NCBI GenBank assembly: GCA_013373385.1
Contig: JABXHX010000080.1
Coordinates: 1-43,627, forward strand
From: Flavobacteriaceae bacterium
GTDB taxonomy: Bacteria; Bacteroidota; Bacteroidia; Flavobacteriales; Flavobacteriaceae
DNA length: 43,627 nt
Reading direction: 5' to 3'
Position 1 is the stretch's first letter. The number at the start of each line of letters is the position of its first letter. Positions 26,497 through 34,493 of this stretch are shown here, piece by piece. The notes below the pieces were generated by a model. The model was not told where the DNA came from. It saw only the letters and a list, made by a program, of their open reading frames with translations, and made no database searches. The position numbers and the translations under genes are program-made.

Positions 26497-26532
26497 TACG
26501 GAAAACCACAATAATAGATACGGAAAACCACA
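26497..26532. repeat. Two 14-bp direct repeats, 22-bp period, upstream of the patatin operon
   Basis: TACGGAAAACCACA occurs at 26497-26510 and again at 26519-26532, separated by 8 bp. The pair starts 5 bp beyond the end of the transporter remnant and ends 56 bp before the first gene of the operon. A two-turn direct-repeat spacing is typical of an operator such as a LytTR site, but a recombination scar is also possible. No other copy was noticed in the window. Confidence 0.55.
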
Positions 26533-26588
26533 TCTATATACAAGTTAACCTATTTAATTTTAAAGAGTTAATGTAAAAACAAATAACT

Positions 26589-26918
26589 ATGGCTTTTTTA
26601 ACTAGAAATGAAGTAAAAAAAATTGTAAAAGCTGCATTAGAAGAAGTTGCTGGCACAATTACTGGAGATATAGAAGAATTTCCTAATCAAGATTTCAAGG
26701 CTATGAATAATATATTAAAAAATAGATTTTTAGACACCTTGAAAAGTCAAATGAACAATCATGAATTCTATGATTATGATGATGACGGTAATAGAGTAGT
26801 TATTGATGGTTGGTATTATGATGTTGCCCTTTCAATTCTAGAGATGGATAATTGGTCTGGAGTAACGGCATGTATTGATTACGTTGATGAATATCAAAGA
26901 GAAGAAAGAAAAAATTAA
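26589..26918 (+). CDS. Uncharacterised 109-residue acidic protein, first gene of the patatin operon
   Basis: I do not recognise this protein. It has an amphipathic N-terminal helix (LTRNEVKKIVKAALEEV), a second helix around 37-55, an acidic patch (HEFYDYDDDGNR) and a C-terminal charged helix (CIDYVDEYQREERKN). It has no signal peptide or membrane segment, so it is probably cytoplasmic. It is separated from the exported-protein gene by only 6 bp and should be co-transcribed with it. It could be an adaptor, regulator or immunity protein for the operon (speculation). A clear -7 element is not visible upstream. Confidence 0.7.
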   Translation: MAFLTRNEVKKIVKAALEEVAGTITGDIEEFPNQDFKAMNNILKNRFLDTLKSQMNNHEFYDYDDDGNRVVIDGWYYDVALSILEMDNWSGVTACIDYVDEYQREERKN

Positions 26919-26924
26919 ATTGTC

Positions 26925-28169
26925 ATGAGACCTATTTTTATTATTTCTTTGTTTTGCTTTTTTAATGTATTTAATTTAAATGCACAAAGCAAAACATTAA
27001 ACTTAATTGATATCAATACTAAGATAGATACAAGAAGCAATCCTAAATTAATAACATTAAACCTATACCTAAGCCTACCAAATAAAAACTACCAAGTTAA
27101 AGGCACGTCAATAAACAATAGTCAATGTAATATAGTTATTGGAGATAAAAAATATACTGCAACAATAACTTCATTTAAAGGAGGAGGTATTACCATCAAA
27201 TCTCAATTAGAGGTAGATGATATTGCAAAAAGGTTAGAGGAACTTAAACTAAATCATTATGTAGAAATTGATCAACCATTAGTTTTTAAAATTGTAGAAG
27301 TAATTGACCCTGATTCTGGGAATATTGACCCTAGCAAAACTAAAACAGTTACTATTTCAGAAACTCAAATATCTAAATGGACAAAAAATGCTTTTTTCAA
27401 ATTAACAAAAGATCAAAAAGAAGCTTTAATCAATGAAAAAGGAGGTGAAGCCATTATTGCAGAAAACAGTATTGATATAGGATATGTTTCTGAAAGCGAA
27501 TCGGTTTCAGGGAATAATGAGGTTAATGTAAGTTTTAAATACAGAGATTATTGGAAAAATAGTACTAAAATTGGATATTCATTTGAAGGATTGCTTAGTA
27601 CAAACTCAAAAGATTCTTTAAATTATTTTTCTATGTATCCGTTAATCTCAAATTTGGGAAAATTAGATAAAGAAGGAAATTATAATATCATTGGAAAAGC
27701 TGGAGTTGAAGGAAATCAAACTTTTAGCAATTATAGAATTTCTGCCAATCTATCAATTCAAGGAATTATACCAAATTTAATTGATTTAACTGCTGGAGAA
27801 AATAGATTGCGTTTAAAACCTGTAATAAACGTTGGAATAAAATTTTACAATGAGGTAAAAAACAATAGACGAATTAATACTGATAATGAAGTATCAAACC
27901 AGGTTTTTACAGATTTCTATTACTATATACCTATCCACAAAAGCTTTAGTTTAACTGTAAATGGCACTGCCTTTTATGACCTCAGCAAAAAAATAAACCC
28001 AAGTAAAAAAATCAGTTATAATTTTGATGCTACTCTCGGTTTCATTGTTAGCAAAGGATTTAAAACCGTTTTTAAATATACCAAAGGGAACAATATTGTT
28101 ACTTTTGAACGAGGAGATTTTTTTAGTATAGGTGTTTTATCAGATATTTTTAGTGGAGTAAATCAATAA
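26925..28169 (+). CDS. Exported, probable outer-membrane beta-barrel protein, second gene of the patatin operon
   Basis: This 414-residue protein has a signal peptide (PIFIISLFCFFNVFNLNAQ, cleavage likely after NAQ). Residues ~20-150 form a soluble, beta-rich domain. From ~175 onwards the sequence alternates polar and hydrophobic residues with aromatic girdle positions (VNVSFKYRDYW, KIGYSFEGLL, FYYYIPIHKSFSLTVNG, ISYNFDATLGFIVSKGFKTV), as in outer-membrane barrels. No named family is recognised. It lies between the 109-residue gene (6 bp) and the patatin gene (3 bp), so the three probably work together. Confidence 0.72.
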   Translation: MRPIFIISLFCFFNVFNLNAQSKTLNLIDINTKIDTRSNPKLITLNLYLSLPNKNYQVKGTSINNSQCNIVIGDKKYTATITSFKGGGITIKSQLEVDDIAKRLEELKLNHYVEIDQPLVFKIVEVIDPDSGNIDPSKTKTVTISETQISKWTKNAFFKLTKDQKEALINEKGGEAIIAENSIDIGYVSESESVSGNNEVNVSFKYRDYWKNSTKIGYSFEGLLSTNSKDSLNYFSMYPLISNLGKLDKEGNYNIIGKAGVEGNQTFSNYRISANLSIQGIIPNLIDLTAGENRLRLKPVINVGIKFYNEVKNNRRINTDNEVSNQVFTDFYYYIPIHKSFSLTVNGTAFYDLSKKINPSKKISYNFDATLGFIVSKGFKTVFKYTKGNNIVTFERGDFFSIGVLSDIFSGVNQ

Positions 28170-28172
28170 TTT

Positions 28173-29390
28173 ATGAACACAAGATTTACACAAAATAAAA
28201 CTATTTTAAAACTTGTTGACCAAATTCCGAAGAATAAACAATATTCAGATATAGTAGATGCTGAAGGTAACCAGTATGTAGATTTGGTTCAAGAAGGTGG
28301 TGGTGTTTTAGGAATTGCTTTAGTTGGCTATACTTATATTCTTGAAAAAGCTGGTATACGCTTTATAAGTTTAGCTGGAACTTCAGCCGGAGCTATTAAT
28401 ACAATAATGATGGCTGGTTTAGGTCGCCTAGAAGATACAAAATCTGAAAAAATACTCGATATTTTAAATAGACAAAATTTGTTTGACTTGGTAGATGGGC
28501 ATAGTTCTATAAAAAAAATCATTAACAAAGCTATAAAAAAAGAAAAAGGATTGATTTGGTCATTAATTTGGAGTGCTGGAAGAATTTTTAGAACTATGAA
28601 ACAAAAGTTAGGTCTTAACCCTGGATCTTATTTTGAGGCTTGGATTACAAAAGAACTAAGTCAAAATAGTATTCATACACTTAAAGATTTAATTGAACTC
28701 CGAAAAATTTTACCCAACGGTCTTAGGAACGTAGAAGATGGTGGCGACATAACTGACATTGACCCAAAACTAGCAATTATTTCTTCTGATATTACAACAC
28801 ATACAAAAGCTAAATTCCCGAAGATGGCTAAGCTATATTGGTCTAATCCAGACATAATTTCTCCTGCAAAATTAGTCAGAGCTTCTATGTCAATTCCTTT
28901 TTTCTTTGAACCTTACCAAGTAAGTAATATTCCAAATGTCGGAGTCTTTAATGATTCTAATTGGAACGAATTTGCAGGATATAGTGGCCCAGTTCCTCCA
29001 AAAGTAAAATTTGTTGATGGTGGCATGTTATCAAACTTTCCAATCAATGTATTTCATAGAAAAGATGGAGGAATTCCAAGAATGCCAACATTTGGTGTAA
29101 GGCTAAGTACTTATAGAGAAAAATATAGTAAAACTGATAGTTTTTTAAGGCTAAATTCTGCAATGATTAATACCATGAGGCAAATTCATGATTATGATTT
29201 TCTCTTAAAAAATAAAGATTACAAACATTTGATATGCAGAATTAATGCCGATGAAAAGTTTAATTGGTTAGATTTTAATATGTCAGAAGAAGATAAAATA
29301 AAGCTATTTAATTTAGGCGCTGAAAAGGCAATAGAGTTTCTAAAAAAATTCGATTGGATAGCTTACAAAAAAATTAGAGCAGAAAACTAA
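28173..29390 (+). CDS. Patatin-like phospholipase, third gene of the operon
   Basis: This 405-residue protein has a complete patatin active site: oxyanion loop EGGGVLGIAL (41-50), nucleophile motif GTSAG with Ser71, and the dyad aspartate Asp283 in FVDGGMLSNFP. A SIPFFFEPY segment, typical before the DGG motif, is also present. It has no signal peptide, so the enzyme is made in the cytoplasm. Established activities of the family are phospholipase A or acyl hydrolase; members serve as effectors in CBASS defence, secretion-system toxins and lipid turnover. No cyclase, HORMA or secretion gene is adjacent. It starts 3 bp after the barrel-like gene and ends 16 bp from the transporter stop. Confidence 0.88.
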   Translation: MNTRFTQNKTILKLVDQIPKNKQYSDIVDAEGNQYVDLVQEGGGVLGIALVGYTYILEKAGIRFISLAGTSAGAINTIMMAGLGRLEDTKSEKILDILNRQNLFDLVDGHSSIKKIINKAIKKEKGLIWSLIWSAGRIFRTMKQKLGLNPGSYFEAWITKELSQNSIHTLKDLIELRKILPNGLRNVEDGGDITDIDPKLAIISSDITTHTKAKFPKMAKLYWSNPDIISPAKLVRASMSIPFFFEPYQVSNIPNVGVFNDSNWNEFAGYSGPVPPKVKFVDGGMLSNFPINVFHRKDGGIPRMPTFGVRLSTYREKYSKTDSFLRLNSAMINTMRQIHDYDFLLKNKDYKHLICRINADEKFNWLDFNMSEEDKIKLFNLGAEKAIEFLKKFDWIAYKKIRAEN

Positions 29391-29405
29391 AGGATACTTT
29401 ATTAG

Positions 29406-30716
29406 CTACCTCACATACTTGGTCTTCTTTAAAGTGCTTAACACAATAAAAGAAGCTAAAAAGAAAACTGCTAAAGCCAGAACACTCCATTGCATTGAGC
29501 CTGTGAGCGCTATTAAGATTCCGTAAGTAATCATCCCTAATACCAAAGCTATCTTTTCTGTTACATCAAAAAAACTAAAATAAGAAGCCGTATCTTCTGT
29601 ATCGGGCAATAGCTTAGAATAGGTTGATCTAGCAAGAGATTGTATAGCTCCCATTACCAAGCCAATCAACCCTCCTAAAACATAAAAATACATATCTACA
29701 TTCGGAGTATCTTTTGTTAAATTAAATCCTATAAAACAAACGATTCCCCAAATAAAAATAGTGATTTTTAAGGTTTTAATATTTCCTATTTGATTTGAAA
29801 GTCTTGAAAATAAAAACGCCCCAAAAATTGCAACAAACTGCACTAGTAAAATGGTGGCTATTAAATTTAACGTAGGTAAACCCAACACTGTTCCAAAAAT
29901 ACCAGCCATCAAAATAATGGTTTGCACTCCTACACTTAGCAAGAAAAAAGCAATTAAAAATATTTTTAACTCTTTGTAGCCAAACAGCTCTTTAGATACC
30001 TTTTGTAATTCTTTTAACCCTTTGATAAAGTAGTTATCTTTTGGTAATTTACTCTTTTCAGTCGTAGGTAATTTTGCATAGGTAATCTGTGCAAATCCAA
30101 GCCACCATAAACCTACCAATACAAATGATAGCTGAGAACCATATTGTTTATCATACAGTCCAAAAACCTCAGTTTCTATAATTACCAAACACAATACTAG
30201 CAAAATAATTGAACCAATATAACCCAACATAAATCCTTTTGCACTAACATTGTCTTGTTGTTCTGGAGGTGCAATTTCTGGTAGATAAGCGTTGTAAAAG
30301 ACAATACTACCCCAAAAACCGACACTAGCTAATATGCTAAAAACTATGGCAACCCACAGTGTTTCCTTTCCTGTAAAAAAATACAAACTCATAACTGATA
30401 GCGAGCCCAACAAACAAAATCCTTGTAAAAATTTCTTTTTATTACCTGCATAATCTGCAATACCAGATAGCATCGGAGATATAAATGCCACCACTAAAAA
30501 AGAAAAAGCTAAGGCGTAGTTATATAAAGTAGTGGGAGTCCAAAATGTGCCTAAAAAAGCTATTTTTCCTTCTGCATTTGCAAAGCCTTCAGAAGCTGTT
30601 AAGCCTGCATAATAAATAGGAAAAACCGCTGTACTAATTACTAGTGAATATACTGAGTTAGCCCAATCGTAAAATGCCCAAGCATTGATGAGTTTTTTGT
30701 CCCCAATTTTTAACAT
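29406..30716 (-). CDS. UMF1/Atg22-type MFS transporter
   Basis: This 436-residue protein has about twelve transmembrane helices. The N-terminus (INAWAFYDWANSVYSLV) and the cytoplasmic loop ISPMLSGIADYAGNKKKFLQ are hallmarks of the UMF1 family related to yeast Atg22, a vacuolar amino-acid effluxer. The C-terminal half contains GAIQSLARSTYSKLLPDTED, the segment also present in the decayed copy at 26186. The substrate is unknown. It lies 39 bp after the M48 protease gene on the same strand and is probably co-transcribed. Its last ~310 bp form one arm of the direct repeat around the patatin operon. Confidence 0.88.
   Translation of the reverse strand: MLKIGDKKLINAWAFYDWANSVYSLVISTAVFPIYYAGLTASEGFANAEGKIAFLGTFWTPTTLYNYALAFSFLVVAFISPMLSGIADYAGNKKKFLQGFCLLGSLSVMSLYFFTGKETLWVAIVFSILASVGFWGSIVFYNAYLPEIAPPEQQDNVSAKGFMLGYIGSIILLVLCLVIIETEVFGLYDKQYGSQLSFVLVGLWWLGFAQITYAKLPTTEKSKLPKDNYFIKGLKELQKVSKELFGYKELKIFLIAFFLLSVGVQTIILMAGIFGTVLGLPTLNLIATILLVQFVAIFGAFLFSRLSNQIGNIKTLKITIFIWGIVCFIGFNLTKDTPNVDMYFYVLGGLIGLVMGAIQSLARSTYSKLLPDTEDTASYFSFFDVTEKIALVLGMITYGILIALTGSMQWSVLALAVFFLASFIVLSTLKKTKYVR
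29407..29716. repeat. Right arm of the ~310-bp direct repeat (intact transporter 3' end)
   Basis: This arm matches 26186-26492 in the same orientation. The similarity begins at the transporter stop codon and fades around 29716, inside the gene. The unit plus operon spans 26186-29406, about 3.2 kb. Confidence 0.88.
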
Positions 30717-30755
30717 GAAAAAAAGTTTAGTTTATAAGGAACACAAGATAAACTT

Positions 30756-31565
30756 TTATTTTGAAATTGGCGCTGCATTGAACTTTTTAGCCAATAGTTT
30801 TGCTTCTGGCAAAAATGCTTGTAATGTTTGTATTCTAGATTCGTTAGACGGGTGTGTACTTAAAAATTCTGGTTGGCTTGTTCTGCCTGCTCTTTTGCTC
30901 ATTCTAACCCAAACTTGAGCTGCTTCTTTTCCATCGTAACCAGCCATAAGCATAAATACCAAACCTAACTTATCTGCTTCTGTTTCGTGTGTTCTACTGT
31001 AGGCTAACATTCCTAATTGAGAGCCAACACCGTATACTAAATTCCAAAGTTTTGCATTCTTATCATTTCTAGTTCCGTATGCAACAGCTAATGACAAACC
31101 TTGTTGTGCTATTGCTTGCGACATACGTTCTTGTCCATGCCTAGCAAATGCATGAGCTACCTCATGCCCCATTACAGCTGCAACACCATCTTCATTATTA
31201 CAAATTGGTAAAATTCCTGTATAAAAAACCACTTTTCCACCAGGTAAACACCAAGCATTTACAGTTTTATCCTCTACCAAATTAAATTCCCATTGATACG
31301 CATTAGCCTCTTGTACCATATTATTGGCTCTCATAAATTTATCTACCGCAATTGATATTCTTTTTCCAACGTCTTTTATCAATACCGTATTTTTTCTGTC
31401 TTTAGACAATTTGTTTTTTTCTAAAAAGCCTTTATACTGAGCAAAACTTGCAGGTAAAACTTGTGCGTCGCTTACAATATCTATTCTCTTTCTTCCTGTG
31501 ATAGGAACAGTAGAACACTCTATAAAAAGTAAGCTTACAAATAGAAGTATGGTATATTTTTTCAT
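30756..31565 (-). CDS. M48-family metalloprotease lipoprotein
   Basis: This 269-residue protein has an N-terminal lipoprotein signal (ILLFVSLLFIEC, Cys17). The zinc motif is HEVAH (134-138), the third ligand lies in THETEADKLG, and AWCLPGGKVVFYTG is the conserved preceding strand. It resembles LoiP/YcaL-type envelope proteases that degrade misassembled outer-membrane proteins (family knowledge). No TPR tail is present, unlike BepA. The -7 element TAGTTTTG at 31600-31607 lies 35 bp upstream. The transporter gene follows on the same strand. Confidence 0.92.
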   Translation of the reverse strand: MKKYTILLFVSLLFIECSTVPITGRKRIDIVSDAQVLPASFAQYKGFLEKNKLSKDRKNTVLIKDVGKRISIAVDKFMRANNMVQEANAYQWEFNLVEDKTVNAWCLPGGKVVFYTGILPICNNEDGVAAVMGHEVAHAFARHGQERMSQAIAQQGLSLAVAYGTRNDKNAKLWNLVYGVGSQLGMLAYSRTHETEADKLGLVFMLMAGYDGKEAAQVWVRMSKRAGRTSQPEFLSTHPSNESRIQTLQAFLPEAKLLAKKFNAAPISK

Positions 31566-31599
31566 GAATTAAATTTTATTAAATCGGTCTATAAAGTTA

Positions 31600-31607
31600 C
31601 AAAACTA
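31600..31607 (-). promoter_or_regulatory. -7 element for the M48 gene (TAGTTTTG on minus strand)
   Basis: CAAAACTA on the plus strand matches TAnnTTTG exactly on the minus strand, 34 bp upstream of the start. Confidence 0.5.
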
Positions 31608-31729
31608 CAATAGCATATACATTTATTAACGAAGTTTAATTTTAGTTATTCTTAGTTAGAAAAGAAACTTTCACCCGTTATGTAAGTAGCCATAAAATCA
31701 ATCGACCAAATTCTTATAAATTTCTTTTT

Positions 31730-32215
31730 ATGCGAAAAATAATTATACTGACTTTGATAGCAACCTTAACAAGTTATACGATACAAGCTCAAAAGAAAAG
31801 CACTACTAAAAAATATAAGGTTACAAAAACAGAAACTGAGTGGAAAAACATCTTAACAAAAGAACAATACTATATTTTAAGAGAAGCTGGTACCGAAAAA
31901 CCTTTTTCACATCCATATAATAATATTAAAAAAGCAGGGACTTATGTTTGTGCTGCTTGTAAAACACCACTGTATTTATCTAAAAATAAATACAACTCTG
32001 GCTCTGGGTGGCCAAGCTTTGATAGAGCCATCAAAGAAAACGTAGAGCTAGATGTTGATTACAAAATTGGTTATGCTAGAACTGAATTAAAATGTAATAC
32101 TTGTGGCGGACATCTTGGTCATTCTTTTAACGACGGCCCAAAAGAAACTACTGGAGTAAGGCATTGTATTAATGGTGGAGCTTTAGAATTTATTCCAGAT
32201 AAAAAGAAAAAATAG
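31730..32215 (+). CDS. msrB: Exported peptide-methionine (R)-S-oxide reductase MsrB
   Basis: This 161-residue enzyme reduces methionine-R-sulfoxide in proteins. Two zinc C-x-x-C pairs (Cys74/77 and Cys122/125) frame GSGWPSF, and the catalytic Cys146 lies in RHCINGGAL. The N-terminus (RKIIILTLIATLTSYTIQAQ) is a signal peptide, so this copy acts in the periplasm, where exported proteins meet oxidants. There is no MsrA fusion. It is divergent from the M48 protease gene. Confidence 0.95.
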   Translation: MRKIIILTLIATLTSYTIQAQKKSTTKKYKVTKTETEWKNILTKEQYYILREAGTEKPFSHPYNNIKKAGTYVCAACKTPLYLSKNKYNSGSGWPSFDRAIKENVELDVDYKIGYARTELKCNTCGGHLGHSFNDGPKETTGVRHCINGGALEFIPDKKKK

Positions 32216-32249
32216 CTTACCTTTATGTAGTAAAATACAGCATCATTTA

Positions 32250-32804
32250 ATGGACAATTCTTACCTACCAAGCGTACTCAAACAATTTGAATACAACAAA
32301 AGTTTAGGAGATAAAACCTTTTTACAACTTACTAAAGAGCAACTTTTTTGGCAATACAATGGCGAAAGTAATTCTATTGCAACCATTGTAAAACATATTG
32401 CTGGTAATATGCGTTCTAGATGGACTAATTTTTTAACAGAAGATGGAGAAAAAGCTTGGAGAAATAGAGACGATGAATTTGTAAATACCTACGCTACTAA
32501 AGAAGAAATGATTGTTGATTGGGAAAGAGGTTGGCAATGTTTGTTTGAAAACCTACACAAAATTACGCCAGAAAACAGGGATACAATTGTATACATTAGA
32601 AACGAAGGTCATACTATTGCAGAAGCTATTAACAGGCAGTTATGTCATTATTCTTATCATATTGGTCAGCTTGTTGTTATTGGCAAAATGGTAAAAGACT
32701 CGGCTTGGAAAACACTTTCTATTGCTAAAAATGCTTCGAAAGCATATAACAACGAAAAGTTTGCTCAAAACAAAAGTAGAAGGCATTTTACTGATGGTTT
32801 GTAA
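32250..32804 (+). CDS. DUF1572 protein (DinB-like four-helix fold)
   Basis: This 184-residue protein has conserved metal-binding histidines: ATIVKHIAGNMRSRW near residue 49 and later QLCHYSYHIGQLV. The pattern fits the DUF1572 branch of the DinB/YfiT superfamily. Members bind a divalent metal and some are thiol-dependent transferases; the role here is unknown. It starts 34 bp after msrB and its 3' end overlaps the convergent epimerase gene by 17 bp. Confidence 0.8.
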   Translation: MDNSYLPSVLKQFEYNKSLGDKTFLQLTKEQLFWQYNGESNSIATIVKHIAGNMRSRWTNFLTEDGEKAWRNRDDEFVNTYATKEEMIVDWERGWQCLFENLHKITPENRDTIVYIRNEGHTIAEAINRQLCHYSYHIGQLVVIGKMVKDSAWKTLSIAKNASKAYNNEKFAQNKSRRHFTDGL

Positions 32805-33681
32805 GCTTTAATTTCCATTCAACTGCATAAGATTCTTTAGGGTGTAAAACTTTCAATCCAAGTTTATTATTAAAACTATCTGATACACCAGATACAGGTT
32901 CTATCGCTATACAATTTTTTATTGGCGGTGTGTACAGTTGTAAAAATCCATTTTCTGAAGTTGTAGCTATTTCTAAATTGTAAGTAGGAGTTACAAACCC
33001 TACCTTACTTGTTGCCAATTGATAACAATCATCTAAAGTGTTGTCCTTTATTTCTAAACCATTCTCAATTTTTACATCAACAATCTGATTTGTAATCATT
33101 TTGTCATCAAAAAGCACTTGTTTAGTACTCTTAAATTGCACAGTACTTTTACTTAAATCTTCAGAGCAAAAATACGGATGCCATCCGTAGGTAAAAGGAA
33201 ATGAGTTCGCAGATGTATTTGTAAATGTAGCTCTTAAAAGCAACTCTGTATCTGATAAAATATAGGTTAGTTTGATATTGTACGTAAACGGAAAGCCTTT
33301 CAGTTTCTCTTTCTCATTAAACGCTAAGTCTACAATTGCTTCTTTTTCTGTACAATTAGTTGCTATAATTGAGAATGCTTTATTAGACACCAATCCATGT
33401 AAAGCATTATGTCCATTTGGATCATTTTTTGCTAATTGAAATTGCTGATTGTTAAAAGAATAGTGCCCTTCTTTAATTCTACTTGCAAACGGAAAAAGTA
33501 TGGCAGATGCATACGTGTCTTTGTAAGTTAATGGATGTAAATTTCTTATAATTTTTTCATTGTCTAAAACTAGCTCTTGTAAACTTGCCCCTTGGTGTAA
33601 AACAATAGTTGCGCTAGCTTTTTTACCAGATATATAAAGTTCTTGTTGATTTGTTTTAGAAAGCTGAATCTTAAAAGGCAT
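32788..33681 (-). CDS. Aldose 1-epimerase (GalM-like)
   Basis: This 297-residue cytoplasmic protein has the galactose-mutarotase fold. Family features are FPFASRIKEGHYSF near residue 70, NALHGLV with the catalytic-site histidine, the conserved TYGWHPYF, and AIEPVSGVSDSFNN near the C-terminus with the likely catalytic glutamate. The sugar is unknown; divergent family members act on hexose-6-phosphates. It is convergent with the DUF1572 gene. Confidence 0.87.
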   Translation of the reverse strand: MPFKIQLSKTNQQELYISGKKASATIVLHQGASLQELVLDNEKIIRNLHPLTYKDTYASAILFPFASRIKEGHYSFNNQQFQLAKNDPNGHNALHGLVSNKAFSIIATNCTEKEAIVDLAFNEKEKLKGFPFTYNIKLTYILSDTELLLRATFTNTSANSFPFTYGWHPYFCSEDLSKSTVQFKSTKQVLFDDKMITNQIVDVKIENGLEIKDNTLDDCYQLATSKVGFVTPTYNLEIATTSENGFLQLYTPPIKNCIAIEPVSGVSDSFNNKLGLKVLHPKESYAVEWKLKLTNHQ

Positions 33682-33733
33682 CGTTTTTTATTTTTACACA
33701 AATCAATAGAAAAAAAGTGTAAAAACCTAGCAA

Positions 33734-34489
33734 TTAATTTCCTTCAAACCAAGATTTAAAAGCAGTTACTTTTTCTCTGCTAACAATTATTTCTTTTTCT
33801 TGATAGACGTCGGATGAAATTTTTAATCGGCTATTAGAATACACCAACACATCCGCTATCGAAGAAATATTAACAATAAATGTTCTATTGACTCTAAAAA
33901 ACACTGAAGATTCTAACACATTTTCTAAGCTTTCTAATTTGTAGTCTAAAATGTATTTTTTCTTTTCGTTGGTAATTAAGTAAACCGTCCTTCCTTCTGC
34001 ATAAAAAAGAGCTATTTCTTCTGTTTTTATAGAGTGAATATGATTGCCCAAACGTACCAAAAACCTATCTTTTGTTTTCGAATCAGATAATTGTTGCACT
34101 GCCTTTGTTACATGTTCATTAGCTCCAAAAACATTTTGTAGTTTCTGTAATTTTTTCATTGCGTTAGATAGGTCTGTAAATGTAATTGGTTTTAAAATAT
34201 AATCTACACTATTTACTTTAAAGGCATCTATGGCATACTCATCAAAAGCTGTTGTAAACACTATGGGTTTTAGTATTTGAACCTGATTAAAAATTTCGAA
34301 ACTCAACCCATCTGTCAGTTGAATATCCATAAAAACAATGTCATAATCTTGGTTGTTTTGAAACCAAGATACAGCCTTAGAAATACTCGGAAGTGTTTCT
34401 AAAATTTCGGTTGTGGCATTGTGCTTTACTAAATATCGTTCTAGCTTTTCTGCTGCCAATGGTTCGTCTTCTACAATAACAACTTTCAT
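33734..34489 (-). CDS. LytTR-family response regulator
   Basis: This is a 251-residue two-component regulator. The receiver domain has VEDEP (6-10), phosphoacceptor Asp55 (IVFMDIQLTDG) and the conserved lysine in VDYILKPI. The C-terminal LytTR DNA-binding domain carries ALFYAEGRTVYLIT and FFRVNRTFIVN. It starts 4 bp after the pseudokinase gene and is third in the kinase-pseudokinase-regulator operon. Target promoters are unknown. Confidence 0.93.
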   Translation of the reverse strand: MKVVIVEDEPLAAEKLERYLVKHNATTEILETLPSISKAVSWFQNNQDYDIVFMDIQLTDGLSFEIFNQVQILKPIVFTTAFDEYAIDAFKVNSVDYILKPITFTDLSNAMKKLQKLQNVFGANEHVTKAVQQLSDSKTKDRFLVRLGNHIHSIKTEEIALFYAEGRTVYLITNEKKKYILDYKLESLENVLESSVFFRVNRTFIVNISSIADVLVYSNSRLKISSDVYQEKEIIVSREKVTAFKSWFEGN

Positions 34490-34493
34490 TTGA

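Noticed and set aside
26340..26543. 67-residue minus-strand reading frame
   Set aside because: Its C-terminal two thirds are the decayed transporter segment (GAIQSLARSTYSKLLPDTED) and the rest reads across the junction and the 14-bp repeats. It is a by-product of the duplication, not a gene.
28173..29390. Classification of the patatin as a CBASS effector (CapV)
   Set aside because: No cyclic-oligonucleotide cyclase, HORMA/TRIP13 or E1/E2 genes are adjacent. Shared patatin motifs alone do not support the call.
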